A DNA stretch of 64,000 nt, taken from positions 620,001 to 684,000 of the forward strand of contig NZ_FOUJ01000001.1 in the NCBI RefSeq assembly GCF_900114835.1. The letters run 5' to 3'. The translations under genes were made by a program, and so were the position numbers. This stretch comes from Methanolobus profundi. Its GTDB lineage: Archaea > Halobacteriota > Methanosarcinia > Methanosarcinales > Methanosarcinaceae. The notes beneath the pieces were generated by a model. That model ran no database searches. It was not told the DNA's origin and saw nothing but the letters and a program-made list of their open reading frames with translations. Shown piece by piece: positions 34,769 through 43,919 of the stretch; the stretch's first letter is position 1, and each line of letters opens with the position of its first letter.

Positions 34769-37756
34769 ATGAAAAATATGGTTATTAAAAATGGGATTTT
34801 AATAAGCATGGTCTTGATGCTATTATTAGCATCAGCTAGTGCTGCATCTGCACACGATGTAGCAGTTTCAAGGACCATAAGCCCGACGACTGTGACTGCA
34901 GGCGAATCTTTCGACGTCAGTCTTGAAATAACAGTTACAGGTCCTATTACGTCTGAACAAAACTCTAGCTACGCAACGGTAAAGGAATATTATACCGCAG
35001 TTGATGATATGGAGAACTGGATCATAAGCGATGTTTCAGCACAAACTCCTTTTGATGGTGCATTCAAGAACGGTAATAATAATGATACCGGGCTTTTTGA
35101 GTTCTCAACCGGTGGTGGAGCTTTATACTATATGACTTTAGCTTCTGGTGGTAGTGGTACGTTCTACATCAATTACACAATGACCTCATCAGCAAGTGCA
35201 GGAGCTGGTGTCCACAGTATCAGTGGTTATTATACTGATGCCGATTTCTCATCAACCGGAACTGCAGGATACACAGTCGATGTTACAGGTGACTCCGAGG
35301 TCACATTGCTTGCGCCAGTAGACCCGCCAACATACATTGATGATACCATGAGCCTACAGGACGTGATTAACGCATCAGAAAGCGGTGACACCATTATGAT
35401 GGCAGCCGGTACTTATGTCCTTCCAGCTGACCTGTACATAAACAAGAGCGATCTAACCTTCATGGCTAATGGCGGAGAAGTAATCATTACACCGGATGCA
35501 AGTTTAAGTGATATCGATATACATCTTGGTTTGGAGCTTGGTAGTGTAGGTGGTTCAACTGATGTGGGTTGTGATGCTTCAGGTACAACTTTTAATGGAA
35601 TAACCTTTGATAGAATAAACAAACTTGGAGAGCAGTACACTTATATTGATAATATAGATGTGAGCGATGAAAGACTCGAAGATTGTACATTCATTAACAC
35701 ATCTGTAAATCTGGCTCACAATGCAGTGATGAAGAATTGTGTACTAGATTCGTCATCTGAAAGTGTATATATCTATGGTGATAATGTACTCATGGAAGGC
35801 AATATAGGTAGTTGTCGTCAGATCAAAGGTGGAACCTATTCGCTTTCATCAACTACTACCACTCCATGTTCTGATTTCACTATGAAGAATAATGATCTGA
35901 GTTTTAAGTATTTAAACTATAGAACAGGAAGCTGTTTGATAGAAGATAACAATATTACTACAAGTTCTTACATCTCGCTGTACGATAATGTATCCAATAT
36001 TATAAGGGATAATACATTCAGTAGCAGCTATACTTATATGAAATTAGAAGGACAGGTTTATGAAAATGACTTGATCTATACTGGAACTTCAACCACAGCT
36101 TATGTTCAGTTCTATGAGAATGGAACATATTACCTGAACAATATCGGCCATCCTACTGTAAAACTGGAACTCGCAACTTACAGCACACCTGAACCTGTTA
36201 CCTATACCTATGCAGGTGTAGGTCAGACCAGCTATCTTGGTAACTACTACTCTAATTATACAGGTGCCGATACTGACCATAATGGTATTAGTGATGAAAA
36301 TGTTACAGATAGTACTAATGGCGGTGTTGATGAATATCCGCTCATGGGTGCATGGAGTGCAGATGCTAATAGTATAGGAACATCCACCACTGTTCTTTAT
36401 GAGGATACAGTGGAACTCGGATCTGACATGACCTGTACATTTGTCCCATACGACAACACAGGTACAGAATATGACATTGCACCACTTTCAGCAATGGCTG
36501 CACTCATGGCAACAGGTCTTGATATGAAAACATCTGACTGCTGGTATTCAAGTATGGATTCATTCTTTGTAGAGAGCATTGAAGGCTATGACACACCATC
36601 TGACTGGTCAAAGTACTGGGAATTCCGTGTCAACGGTGCAGCTACAAGCTATGGAATTGGAAGTTCTACATTTGACAACGTTTCAGATGGTGACGTTGTA
36701 AGCCTCGTATACGTTGATGCTGCTTCAGGTAGTGATGAATATTCAGTGGTTATCACAGTAGATGTAACAGAGAAGGACGACTTCCTGTACTACGGTGCTG
36801 TTGATCTTGTGACAGACGACACATACACACTAACCCTGCAGGACGATGAGTATACTGTAGATTCATTGAGTGCTCTTGGTGCACTTTTCGAAACCGGTCT
36901 TGAATTTAAGATGAATGATGATGACTATGTAAACTCTAGTTCATTCTATCTTGAATCCATTGAAGATATTAAAGATCCAACAGAAACGTGCTACTGGGCA
37001 TTCTATGTCAATGGTGCATATACCTCATATGGTATCGGACATGTCACAGATGATGTAGTAACTGATGGTGATACAGTAAGTTTCATCCTTACCGACTGGG
37101 ACAGCTATGATGAATATGATGAAGTCCACATCCATGTGAATCAGGTAGATACTCCTGTACTTGTACAGAGAGACATTGCAAACCAGAACTTCTATGAGGA
37201 ATTGCTTACACAGTATGGTCTTACATCTACCAAGGTTACGGTTACCCTTACGGCAAGAGAGGATATTGATTCCCTTGCACTGGAAGAAGTAATTCCTGAA
37301 GGCTGGACCTTAACTTCATCCAATGATGATGAAGGGGTATTTAAGGCAAATCTCACAGACGATACCCGTTATGAGTGGGTCTGGACTGACAAAATGACAG
37401 AAGGTGACAGCAGGACAATTGAATATATTCTGACACTCCCATCTGATGAAGATTCAGGAGAATATCCTGTAGATGGTACTGCTTCTGTTTTTGTTGGTGA
37501 CGATGACATAAACGATATTCCTGTAGTTGGTGACGATATGGTCTATGTATCTGCTACTGACTGGAACCCATGGAACGATATTGATTCCGATGGTAGCAAA
37601 TACATAACAACTGATGAACTTCAGGCAGCTATTAGCTGCTGGCTGAACGACCTTCCAGCTCCAACAACCGGTGATGATATAACAACCAACAGGCTGCAGC
37701 TTTTGGTTCACTACTGGGTACAGAACAAGGAATGTCCGGAGGGTGCTGACGCATAA
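34769..37756 (+). CDS. Exported beta-helix + double DUF4430-like + DUF11-like protein with C-terminal module
   Basis: This 995-residue protein has a signal peptide (1-29), an N-terminal beta domain (30-180; HDVAVSRTISPTTVTAGESF) shared with the genes at 37830 and 38823, a NosD-like beta-helix (188-530), two DUF4430-like domains (547-655 and 663-770; WEFRVNGAATSYGIG and WAFYVNGAYTSYGIG), a DUF11-like domain (797-925) and the module (929-995; DWNPWND, TTDELQAAISCWLND, TTNRLQLLVHYW). The module is of the TTDELQ type, not the IDEVIEAYNCWR type used by the preceding gene 69 bases upstream. Short spacing suggests co-transcription with that gene. A terminator follows. Confidence 0.87.
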   Translation: MKNMVIKNGILISMVLMLLLASASAASAHDVAVSRTISPTTVTAGESFDVSLEITVTGPITSEQNSSYATVKEYYTAVDDMENWIISDVSAQTPFDGAFKNGNNNDTGLFEFSTGGGALYYMTLASGGSGTFYINYTMTSSASAGAGVHSISGYYTDADFSSTGTAGYTVDVTGDSEVTLLAPVDPPTYIDDTMSLQDVINASESGDTIMMAAGTYVLPADLYINKSDLTFMANGGEVIITPDASLSDIDIHLGLELGSVGGSTDVGCDASGTTFNGITFDRINKLGEQYTYIDNIDVSDERLEDCTFINTSVNLAHNAVMKNCVLDSSSESVYIYGDNVLMEGNIGSCRQIKGGTYSLSSTTTTPCSDFTMKNNDLSFKYLNYRTGSCLIEDNNITTSSYISLYDNVSNIIRDNTFSSSYTYMKLEGQVYENDLIYTGTSTTAYVQFYENGTYYLNNIGHPTVKLELATYSTPEPVTYTYAGVGQTSYLGNYYSNYTGADTDHNGISDENVTDSTNGGVDEYPLMGAWSADANSIGTSTTVLYEDTVELGSDMTCTFVPYDNTGTEYDIAPLSAMAALMATGLDMKTSDCWYSSMDSFFVESIEGYDTPSDWSKYWEFRVNGAATSYGIGSSTFDNVSDGDVVSLVYVDAASGSDEYSVVITVDVTEKDDFLYYGAVDLVTDDTYTLTLQDDEYTVDSLSALGALFETGLEFKMNDDDYVNSSSFYLESIEDIKDPTETCYWAFYVNGAYTSYGIGHVTDDVVTDGDTVSFILTDWDSYDEYDEVHIHVNQVDTPVLVQRDIANQNFYEELLTQYGLTSTKVTVTLTAREDIDSLALEEVIPEGWTLTSSNDDEGVFKANLTDDTRYEWVWTDKMTEGDSRTIEYILTLPSDEDSGEYPVDGTASVFVGDDDINDIPVVGDDMVYVSATDWNPWNDIDSDGSKYITTDELQAAISCWLNDLPAPTTGDDITTNRLQLLVHYWVQNKECPEGADA

Positions 37757-37775
37757 GTAAACAGAAAATTTTGAG

Positions 37776-37812
37776 TAAATACCCTGAAAAGGGTGTTTAT
37801 TCCTCTTTTTTA
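37776..37812 (+). terminator. Hairpin terminator after the 995-residue protein gene
   Basis: TAAATACCCT (37776-37785) pairs with AGGGTGTTTA (37790-37799; one U-G pair) over a GAAA tetraloop, followed by TTCCTCTTTTTTATT. Confidence 0.65.
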
Positions 37813-37829
37813 TTAATGGGAGTAAATCG

Positions 37830-38641
37830 ATGGTCAAAAGGATAAATTCGAATTTTATTTTTTCCTCTCTAATGGTTCTTCTAATTGTATCTATCAACCC
37901 ATGCAACGCTGAAATTGCAAATATATCTGTGAGCAGGAATATAACTCCTGATACTATTTCTTGTGGTGAGTCTTTTGATGTAAGTGTTGAAATAGTAATT
38001 GAGGGTGCAGGGGTAATATTTGGGACTCTTTCTGAAGATTACACAGCTTCAGATAACATGCTGGAATGGGAGATAAGTAACATTGATGCTGATTCGGTCT
38101 TTGTTCACTATAAGAATAATGGAGCAGGCATGTATGAGTGGAGTGCTGGCATGAGTACAGTTCCCGAAGGCATTTATCGAATAAACTATCGAATGACCCC
38201 GGCCGAAGGATATGAACTGGGTACTTATCAGGTTAGTGGTAAATGGGTTGATACGGATTATCCAGAGAGATTGGAACCGTTGGGTAGTAACGAAATTACT
38301 TTGAAAGTCTCTGATGCTATATTTTCGTCTGATATCTCTGAAAGTCATTCATCTTCAGTGGGATTAGATCATTGATGGAGAATAGTACAATATCAATTGC
38401 TGAAACTGAATTATCCGGGACTACAAAGATCACTACCAATGACTCTGATCCTGTGAATGCAGAAGATACTAAATTCACTACTTTCTCCGTAAGTTCCCAA
38501 GAGGATACAGCAGCAAATCAGGAGGATCAAATGCCAGGATTTACTGGTGTGCAGATGATCTTTCCAATAATGTCAGTTATGTGCATCTATGACCTGAAAA
38601 ATTTTCATAATTCTTTACTATATGCTAAATTTAAAAAATAA
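37830..38641 (+). pseudogene. Frameshifted surface protein with N-terminal HDV-type domain and PGF-CTERM-like tail
   Basis: The first frame (37830-38375, 181 residues) has a signal peptide and the beta domain shared with the genes at 34769 and 38823 (SRNITPDTISCGESFDVSVEI). It stops at 38373 after a short Ser-rich tail. Another frame, open from 38342 and ending at 38641, continues with a Thr/Ser/Glu-rich stalk and then Q-M-P-G-F-T-G, a hydrophobic stretch and basic residues near the end, much like a PGF-CTERM sorting signal. Joining the frames between 38342 and 38372 would make one lipid-anchored surface protein of about 270 residues. Either one base was lost or gained, or the two pieces are read as separate overlapping genes (the second from a TTG at 38372). 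Neighbouring paralogues end instead in the DWNPW module. Confidence 0.6.
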
Positions 38642-38822
38642 ACTCTATACGGTATATTTCAATTTATGTTATTACGATCAAATAATTCATGCGCAAAGGA
38701 CATGATTGTACTTAAACACAGGACAATATCCTAAGGATTGGTATACTAGATTCTAATAGAGTAATAAAAACACGTTCTCTGATCAGGTAATATGCGGATT
38801 TGAATAAAAAGGGGATTGTGAA

Positions 38823-40745
38823 ATGAACAAAATGAATATCAAAAAAGGTGTTCTATTGTGTATGTTCATGCTATTGCTATCTGTCGTTACAGCTTCAGCA
38901 CATGATGTCACAATAGTGAGAACATTAAACACAACTACTTTGGATGCTGGTGATTCATTTGATGTCAGCCTTGAAATAGTAGTCAGTGGTACGATAGAAA
39001 GTGAGCAAAATACCAACTATGCAACCGTAAAAGAATATTATTCTTCTACAGATGATATGTTGAAATGGACTATCAGCAATGTGACTGCCGACCCTCCTTT
39101 TAACAATGTTTTTAAAAATGGTAATGAGTATAATACTGGTAGGTTCGAATTTTCAACAGGAGGTGCAGCTTTATATTATATGGGTCCTGGTACCTATCAT
39201 ATTGATTACACTATGACATTGCCAGAAAGTGTGTCACCTGATATCTATGATATTAGTGGTTACTACACAGATGCCGACTATTCAGGTTCAGGAGTGAAGG
39301 GAGATGTAGCTGAAGTCACTGGTGATATGCAGGTGAAAGTTACGGGAATTCCGGATTTCTCATCCACTGACTGGACACTATTTCAAACCGGACTGTACAA
39401 CAATGGAGTAACATCTGATAGGGGGCCTATACAGGATCCAGAAGAAAATGAATCCTGGGTGACCTATACATATGGTATTCCCGGGGCACACGGAATAGAT
39501 ACCGTATCCATTGTTGTGGACGAGTTGGTATATGCAGTTACTCAGGGAAATGTATGGGCAATTAACATAGATACGGGTGAAATTGAATGGACCGGTGATA
39601 TTGTAACCGGAGTGACAGCTCCTTTGGGTGCTCCTGCCTATGGCAACGGTAAGTTGTTTGTAAGTTCATTCGGTCAAATATATGCTTTTAATTCCACGGA
39701 TGGTACTATGCTGTGGAATAGATCAGTTGACACAGATAATCCTCTTATTTGCCAGTTAAATACTCCTATTACCTATGATGATGGCAGGATATTTTTCGGG
39801 GAATGGTTATCTTATGTAGATGATGGCGATGAGTGCAAATATTATTGCTATGATGAAGATGGTAATGAGCTCTGGACTCGTTCTTCATCAGAAGATGTTG
39901 GATATTACCGTGCAGGTGCAGCAATTATCAAGCAGTACCTTGTCTACCCTGATGATGCTATGCACATAACGTCTGTAGACAAATATGATGGAACAACTGT
40001 TGATGAAGTGGATATGGCTGATCTGCTTGGTATAGGTACATCCAGACAAGAGATAAGAGCATCTGTCATGTATGACCCCGACTCAGAGCGCCTGTATACA
40101 TCCACACAGGATGGACATTGCATATCAATTGGTTTCAATGAAGATGGTACTTTTGACACTTCGGATGTACATAAATTCGATCTTGGTTTGAAAAGTACGA
40201 CAACTCCTACCTTGTACAATGGTCGTATTTATGTGGGAACCGGGGATTATTCAGTAGGTGGGGATCTTTATTGCCTTAATGCAGATGATCTTACACAAAT
40301 ATGGAGTTATACACCTAATGGTGGTGTGCAGGGATCACCAGTTGTTTCTACAGCCTATGATGATGGAGATGGTGAAGTATATGTCTATTTTACAACTAAC
40401 ATTCTGAATGGAACTGTGTATTGCCTAAAAGATCATGCAGATTGTACGGAACCCGAGCTTCAATGGACATTTCAGGCATCTTCTGACCAAACAGAATACA
40501 CTCTTCCAGGGGTAACTATCAAAGATGGACGTTTATTCTATGGAAATGACCATGGTTATCTTTTCGGACTTGCAGAATGGAATTTCTGGGATGACCCCAT
40601 TTCAGATGGAGGAGAGAACATGACCACTGATGAATTGCAGGAAGCAATTCATATCTGGATCAACGATGATCCTGCAACAGTGACAGGTTCAATTATCACC
40701 ACGGACCGTCTACAGCAACTCATACATAATTGGCTGGAAAGCTGA
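38823..40745 (+). CDS. Exported PQQ-like propeller protein with HDV-type N-domain and C-terminal module
   Basis: This 640-residue protein has a signal peptide (1-27), the N-terminal beta domain (28-175; HDVTIVRTLNTTTLDAGDSF) shared with the genes at 34769 and 37830, a PQQ-like propeller (177-580; STDWTLFQTGLYNNG at its start) and the module (585-640; EWNFWDD, TTDELQEAIHIWIND, TTDRLQQLIHNW). The N-domain shares the segment YATVKEYY...DDM with the 995-residue protein, so the two arose by domain shuffling. A Rho-independent-like terminator follows the stop. Likely a surface scaffold or binding protein. Confidence 0.87.
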   Translation: MNKMNIKKGVLLCMFMLLLSVVTASAHDVTIVRTLNTTTLDAGDSFDVSLEIVVSGTIESEQNTNYATVKEYYSSTDDMLKWTISNVTADPPFNNVFKNGNEYNTGRFEFSTGGAALYYMGPGTYHIDYTMTLPESVSPDIYDISGYYTDADYSGSGVKGDVAEVTGDMQVKVTGIPDFSSTDWTLFQTGLYNNGVTSDRGPIQDPEENESWVTYTYGIPGAHGIDTVSIVVDELVYAVTQGNVWAINIDTGEIEWTGDIVTGVTAPLGAPAYGNGKLFVSSFGQIYAFNSTDGTMLWNRSVDTDNPLICQLNTPITYDDGRIFFGEWLSYVDDGDECKYYCYDEDGNELWTRSSSEDVGYYRAGAAIIKQYLVYPDDAMHITSVDKYDGTTVDEVDMADLLGIGTSRQEIRASVMYDPDSERLYTSTQDGHCISIGFNEDGTFDTSDVHKFDLGLKSTTTPTLYNGRIYVGTGDYSVGGDLYCLNADDLTQIWSYTPNGGVQGSPVVSTAYDDGDGEVYVYFTTNILNGTVYCLKDHADCTEPELQWTFQASSDQTEYTLPGVTIKDGRLFYGNDHGYLFGLAEWNFWDDPISDGGENMTTDELQEAIHIWINDDPATVTGSIITTDRLQQLIHNWLES

Positions 40746-40756
40746 TAGGTCATTTA

Positions 40757-40797
40757 GCAGCACAATACATTTTGTATTTTGCTGCATTACTTTTTTG
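40757..40797 (+). terminator. Two-part hairpin with U-run
   Basis: GCAGCA (40757-40762) pairs with TGCTGC (40780-40785); inside it AATAC (40764-40768) pairs with GTATT (40774-40778). ATTAC and six T follow. It starts 12 bases after the stop codon. Confidence 0.6.
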
Positions 40798-41160
40798 TCT
40801 ATATCATTAAATAATGATTATGTCCATAAATATGGTTATTTATCCTGTTCTGCTGATGTATTTCTGAGGTCGGATACTGAAAAAATAATTCATTGTCATT
40901 GTTTTGGTGTAGTTTCCATAGTATATTTTTTTGATGAATATTTAGTATTGTTGCTAACATGTGTTATTTAATTAAACTCGCTTAAATATTGCTTGCCAGA
41001 TAGGCTGTTTGATTACTGTCTAACTATACAGGCCAGATCTTAAAATTAGTATATGTCAGGCAGTAGTTAGCTGAAAATTGATAATTTATCTTGAATTTTC
41101 ATTTCTTATTTGAATGAAGATTTTAGAGTAAAATTACGGTGGATCAGAGGGGCCATTTAT
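40798..41160. other. Intergenic region upstream of the gene at 41161
   Basis: This 363-base AT-rich region includes an in-frame extension (41110-41160) of the next gene that I exclude because it would put 17 charged residues before the signal peptide. CAGAGGGG (41145-41152) is the ribosome-binding site for the ATG at 41161. Nothing else was noticed. Confidence 0.4.
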
Positions 41161-43893
41161 ATGCAGAAACAAATGCTTACATTATTGATCTTAACATTTA
41201 TTGTCATTTTTAATACTGTTCCTTCCAGTGCAACTTTATATCAGGCCTATAATTCGTCAACTCTTGATGATAAGATATCTGAAGCAAGTCAGAATGATGT
41301 GATCTATCTGAATCCGGGAGTGTATGATACTCCGATCGACCTGGACATAAAAGGTCTGTCGATCATTGGAGCAGGTTCTGATAAGGTCATATTCGATCTG
41401 GACGGCTCATATTTAGAAATGAGTGCTGAAGATTGTGTTCTTAAAGGTATATCTGTAGTTAACAGTTCCAAAGGTGTTCAGGTAACATCATCAGGTTGTA
41501 AGATCAGCAAATGTGTATTTGATGGACTTACTTATAGCACAGGTATTTACATAAAAGAAGATAATACCATTTTTACTGACAATGTAGTTTCCAATTGTAC
41601 AGGAAAGTATTTTGCAATTTATGGTCTGGGTCATGATTGTACCTACAGTGGAAATACCTTTATCAATAATAGTTGTGCAGCTCTTTCACTTTATACGAAC
41701 AGTGACAATAATGCTGTATATTACAATGTTTTTCAGGAGAATCAATATGGTATATATCTCTATAGTTCAGGAACTGGAAATGAGATATATCTCAATGATT
41801 TCATAGACAATGATGAAAACATTAAAGCAACTGATCCACCTTCAATTGAGTGGAACTCTCCTGAAATTATAGCTTACACTTGCAACGATGACTCATTTTC
41901 AAGTTATCTGGGCAATTATTGGGGTGAGGACAGTGGATACGATATAAATAATAATGGTATTCTTGACAGTTCATATACTATCTCCTATGGAGCAGGAACT
42001 GACCAATACCCTCTGGCAAGTCCATTCGGGAATTATATTGATATATCCGCAGGACCCGTTGATCTGATCGTTGATTCATTCTCTTCATCTTCACTGGTAG
42101 CAGACCAGCCGAACAGAATAAGAGTAAATATCTCAAACATCGGTCAAACAAATGCCGATGCCTTTAAAGTGGTTCTGTATTATGGAACTGAGTCTCTTGG
42201 AGAAGAGGTAATACCATATCTTGCTTCAGGTAGTACCACTCAGGCTTCTTTCACTTTGCTGTTTCCTGCAGGAGATATCAGTTTAAAGGCTGTTGTTGAT
42301 ACTGAAGATAGTGTAGAAGAAACACTGGAATCGAATAATGAAATGTCAGCAACGCTTGTATCTGAAAGTGTTGAAATTGACGAGAACTGGTTCCAGTTCC
42401 ACAAAGATGTGGAACATACTGGTTATTATCCTGGTAATGGTCCGGACGATGCAACTCTTCTGTGGGTAAGCGATGATATCAATGCGGTTGGGAGTTCCTC
42501 TCCTGTAATTGCTGAAGGTACGGTCTTCATTAACTGTGGTGACTCTGTCATGTCGTCTACAGGAGATGATTCCTCCTCTGTAACAGGCCTTGACATGTAT
42601 ACAGGGGAAACAATAGGCACATTTGGTGATGGAGGTACATCCTGGGGTTCCTGGGTTTCTCCATGCTATTATGAAGGTAATATCTCTTGTGGCAGGTCAG
42701 ATTCCGTTAACGGTGGAGATCTGATCGTAAACGGTAAAAGATATGTTGGGGATTACGAAGGGTATACTTATTATTGTACATATGAAGAGAACGGTACATC
42801 AGTCTGGACAAAAGCTGTAAATGGCCTTGCAATGGGAACTCCGGCCTATTCTGATGGAATGGTATATTTTACCAGTTGCAAGTTTGAACTATCAGGTGAT
42901 GTTTATTGTGTAGATGCTGAAACCGGAGATACTATATGGCATATTAGCACCCCTTCCGGACATGATGCTTCAAGTGTAGGAACTACTGTTTACAATGATA
43001 TCCTGTATTTCACAACCTATAACTGGAATGGTAATGGGGATATCTATGCTGTCGATAAATATGATGGTTCCATCATCTGGAGAAAGACAATACAAAGGAC
43101 AGACTCATGTCCTGCTGTTGCATATGGTAATGTCTATGTTTGCGGTGGATGCCCTGGTTATAGTAAGTTACAATCATACTGTTTTGATGCTGTAACGGGT
43201 GAAGAGATCTGGAGTACAACTGCAAGTTACAGTGGTATAGGTGCCTGGACATGTTCTCCAGTGGTTGCTGATGGTAAATGCTACATCGGAAAGATGGATC
43301 CCACCATGTACAGCTATAGTTCGATCTATGCGTTTGATGCATACGATGGAAGCACTATATGGAGTTCTTCAGGTGGAGGTGCCAGTCCTGCAATTTCCGA
43401 AGGTATTCTGTATACTGTTGGAAATGATGGCAAGGTGTATGCTTATGGTTCCCTTTCTGAACCGTACGCTGAATTCACAAGTAACGTTTCTTCAGGTACT
43501 GCACCCCTGGCAGTCTCCTTTACAGATCGGTCCGGAACAAATATCACAGGATGGCAATGGGATTTCGATAATGATGGAGTTATAGATTCCACAGAGCAAG
43601 ATCCAGTTCATGTGTATGGAGCAGTCGGGAAATATACTGTTTCTTTAAAAGTAACAAATAATGAAGGAACTGATACTGAGGTAAAAGATCCATGCATTTC
43701 TGTTATCGATGCAAATGATGATGAATGGAACATCTGGGATGATTCCGATTCAGAAGATGGAGCTAAAATTACAACTGATGAACTTCAGGATGCTATTCAT
43801 TATTGGATAAATAATATCCAAATAACAGACTCAGGAGATGTAGTGACAACTGACAGATTACAAGAGGTCATTCATGAATGGTTACAAAGTTAA
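41161..43893 (+). CDS. Exported beta-helix + CARDB + PQQ propeller + PKD protein with C-terminal module
   Basis: Starting at the ATG at 41161, which has GAGGGG nine bases upstream and opens a clean signal peptide (1-25), the protein is 910 residues. It holds a NosD-like beta-helix (30-297), a CARDB domain (298-405), a PQQ-like propeller (408-763; FQFHKDVEHTGYYPG at its start, like the first propeller at 31412), a PKD domain (768-848; WQWDFDNDG) and the module (853-910; EWNIWDD, TTDELQDAIHYWIN, TTDRLQEVIHEW). A start at 41110 is open but unlikely. The next gene starts 26 bases after the stop, so both probably share a transcript. Confidence 0.86.
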   Translation: MQKQMLTLLILTFIVIFNTVPSSATLYQAYNSSTLDDKISEASQNDVIYLNPGVYDTPIDLDIKGLSIIGAGSDKVIFDLDGSYLEMSAEDCVLKGISVVNSSKGVQVTSSGCKISKCVFDGLTYSTGIYIKEDNTIFTDNVVSNCTGKYFAIYGLGHDCTYSGNTFINNSCAALSLYTNSDNNAVYYNVFQENQYGIYLYSSGTGNEIYLNDFIDNDENIKATDPPSIEWNSPEIIAYTCNDDSFSSYLGNYWGEDSGYDINNNGILDSSYTISYGAGTDQYPLASPFGNYIDISAGPVDLIVDSFSSSSLVADQPNRIRVNISNIGQTNADAFKVVLYYGTESLGEEVIPYLASGSTTQASFTLLFPAGDISLKAVVDTEDSVEETLESNNEMSATLVSESVEIDENWFQFHKDVEHTGYYPGNGPDDATLLWVSDDINAVGSSSPVIAEGTVFINCGDSVMSSTGDDSSSVTGLDMYTGETIGTFGDGGTSWGSWVSPCYYEGNISCGRSDSVNGGDLIVNGKRYVGDYEGYTYYCTYEENGTSVWTKAVNGLAMGTPAYSDGMVYFTSCKFELSGDVYCVDAETGDTIWHISTPSGHDASSVGTTVYNDILYFTTYNWNGNGDIYAVDKYDGSIIWRKTIQRTDSCPAVAYGNVYVCGGCPGYSKLQSYCFDAVTGEEIWSTTASYSGIGAWTCSPVVADGKCYIGKMDPTMYSYSSIYAFDAYDGSTIWSSSGGGASPAISEGILYTVGNDGKVYAYGSLSEPYAEFTSNVSSGTAPLAVSFTDRSGTNITGWQWDFDNDGVIDSTEQDPVHVYGAVGKYTVSLKVTNNEGTDTEVKDPCISVIDANDDEWNIWDDSDSEDGAKITTDELQDAIHYWINNIQITDSGDVVTTDRLQEVIHEWLQS

Positions 43894-43919
43894 AAATTAT
43901 TTTTAATATAGGAGTAAAC

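Noticed and set aside
43878-43919. Longer start for the triple-PKD protein
   Set aside because: It overlaps the preceding gene and lacks a ribosome-binding site, while the ATG at 43920 has AGGAG and begins a clean signal peptide.
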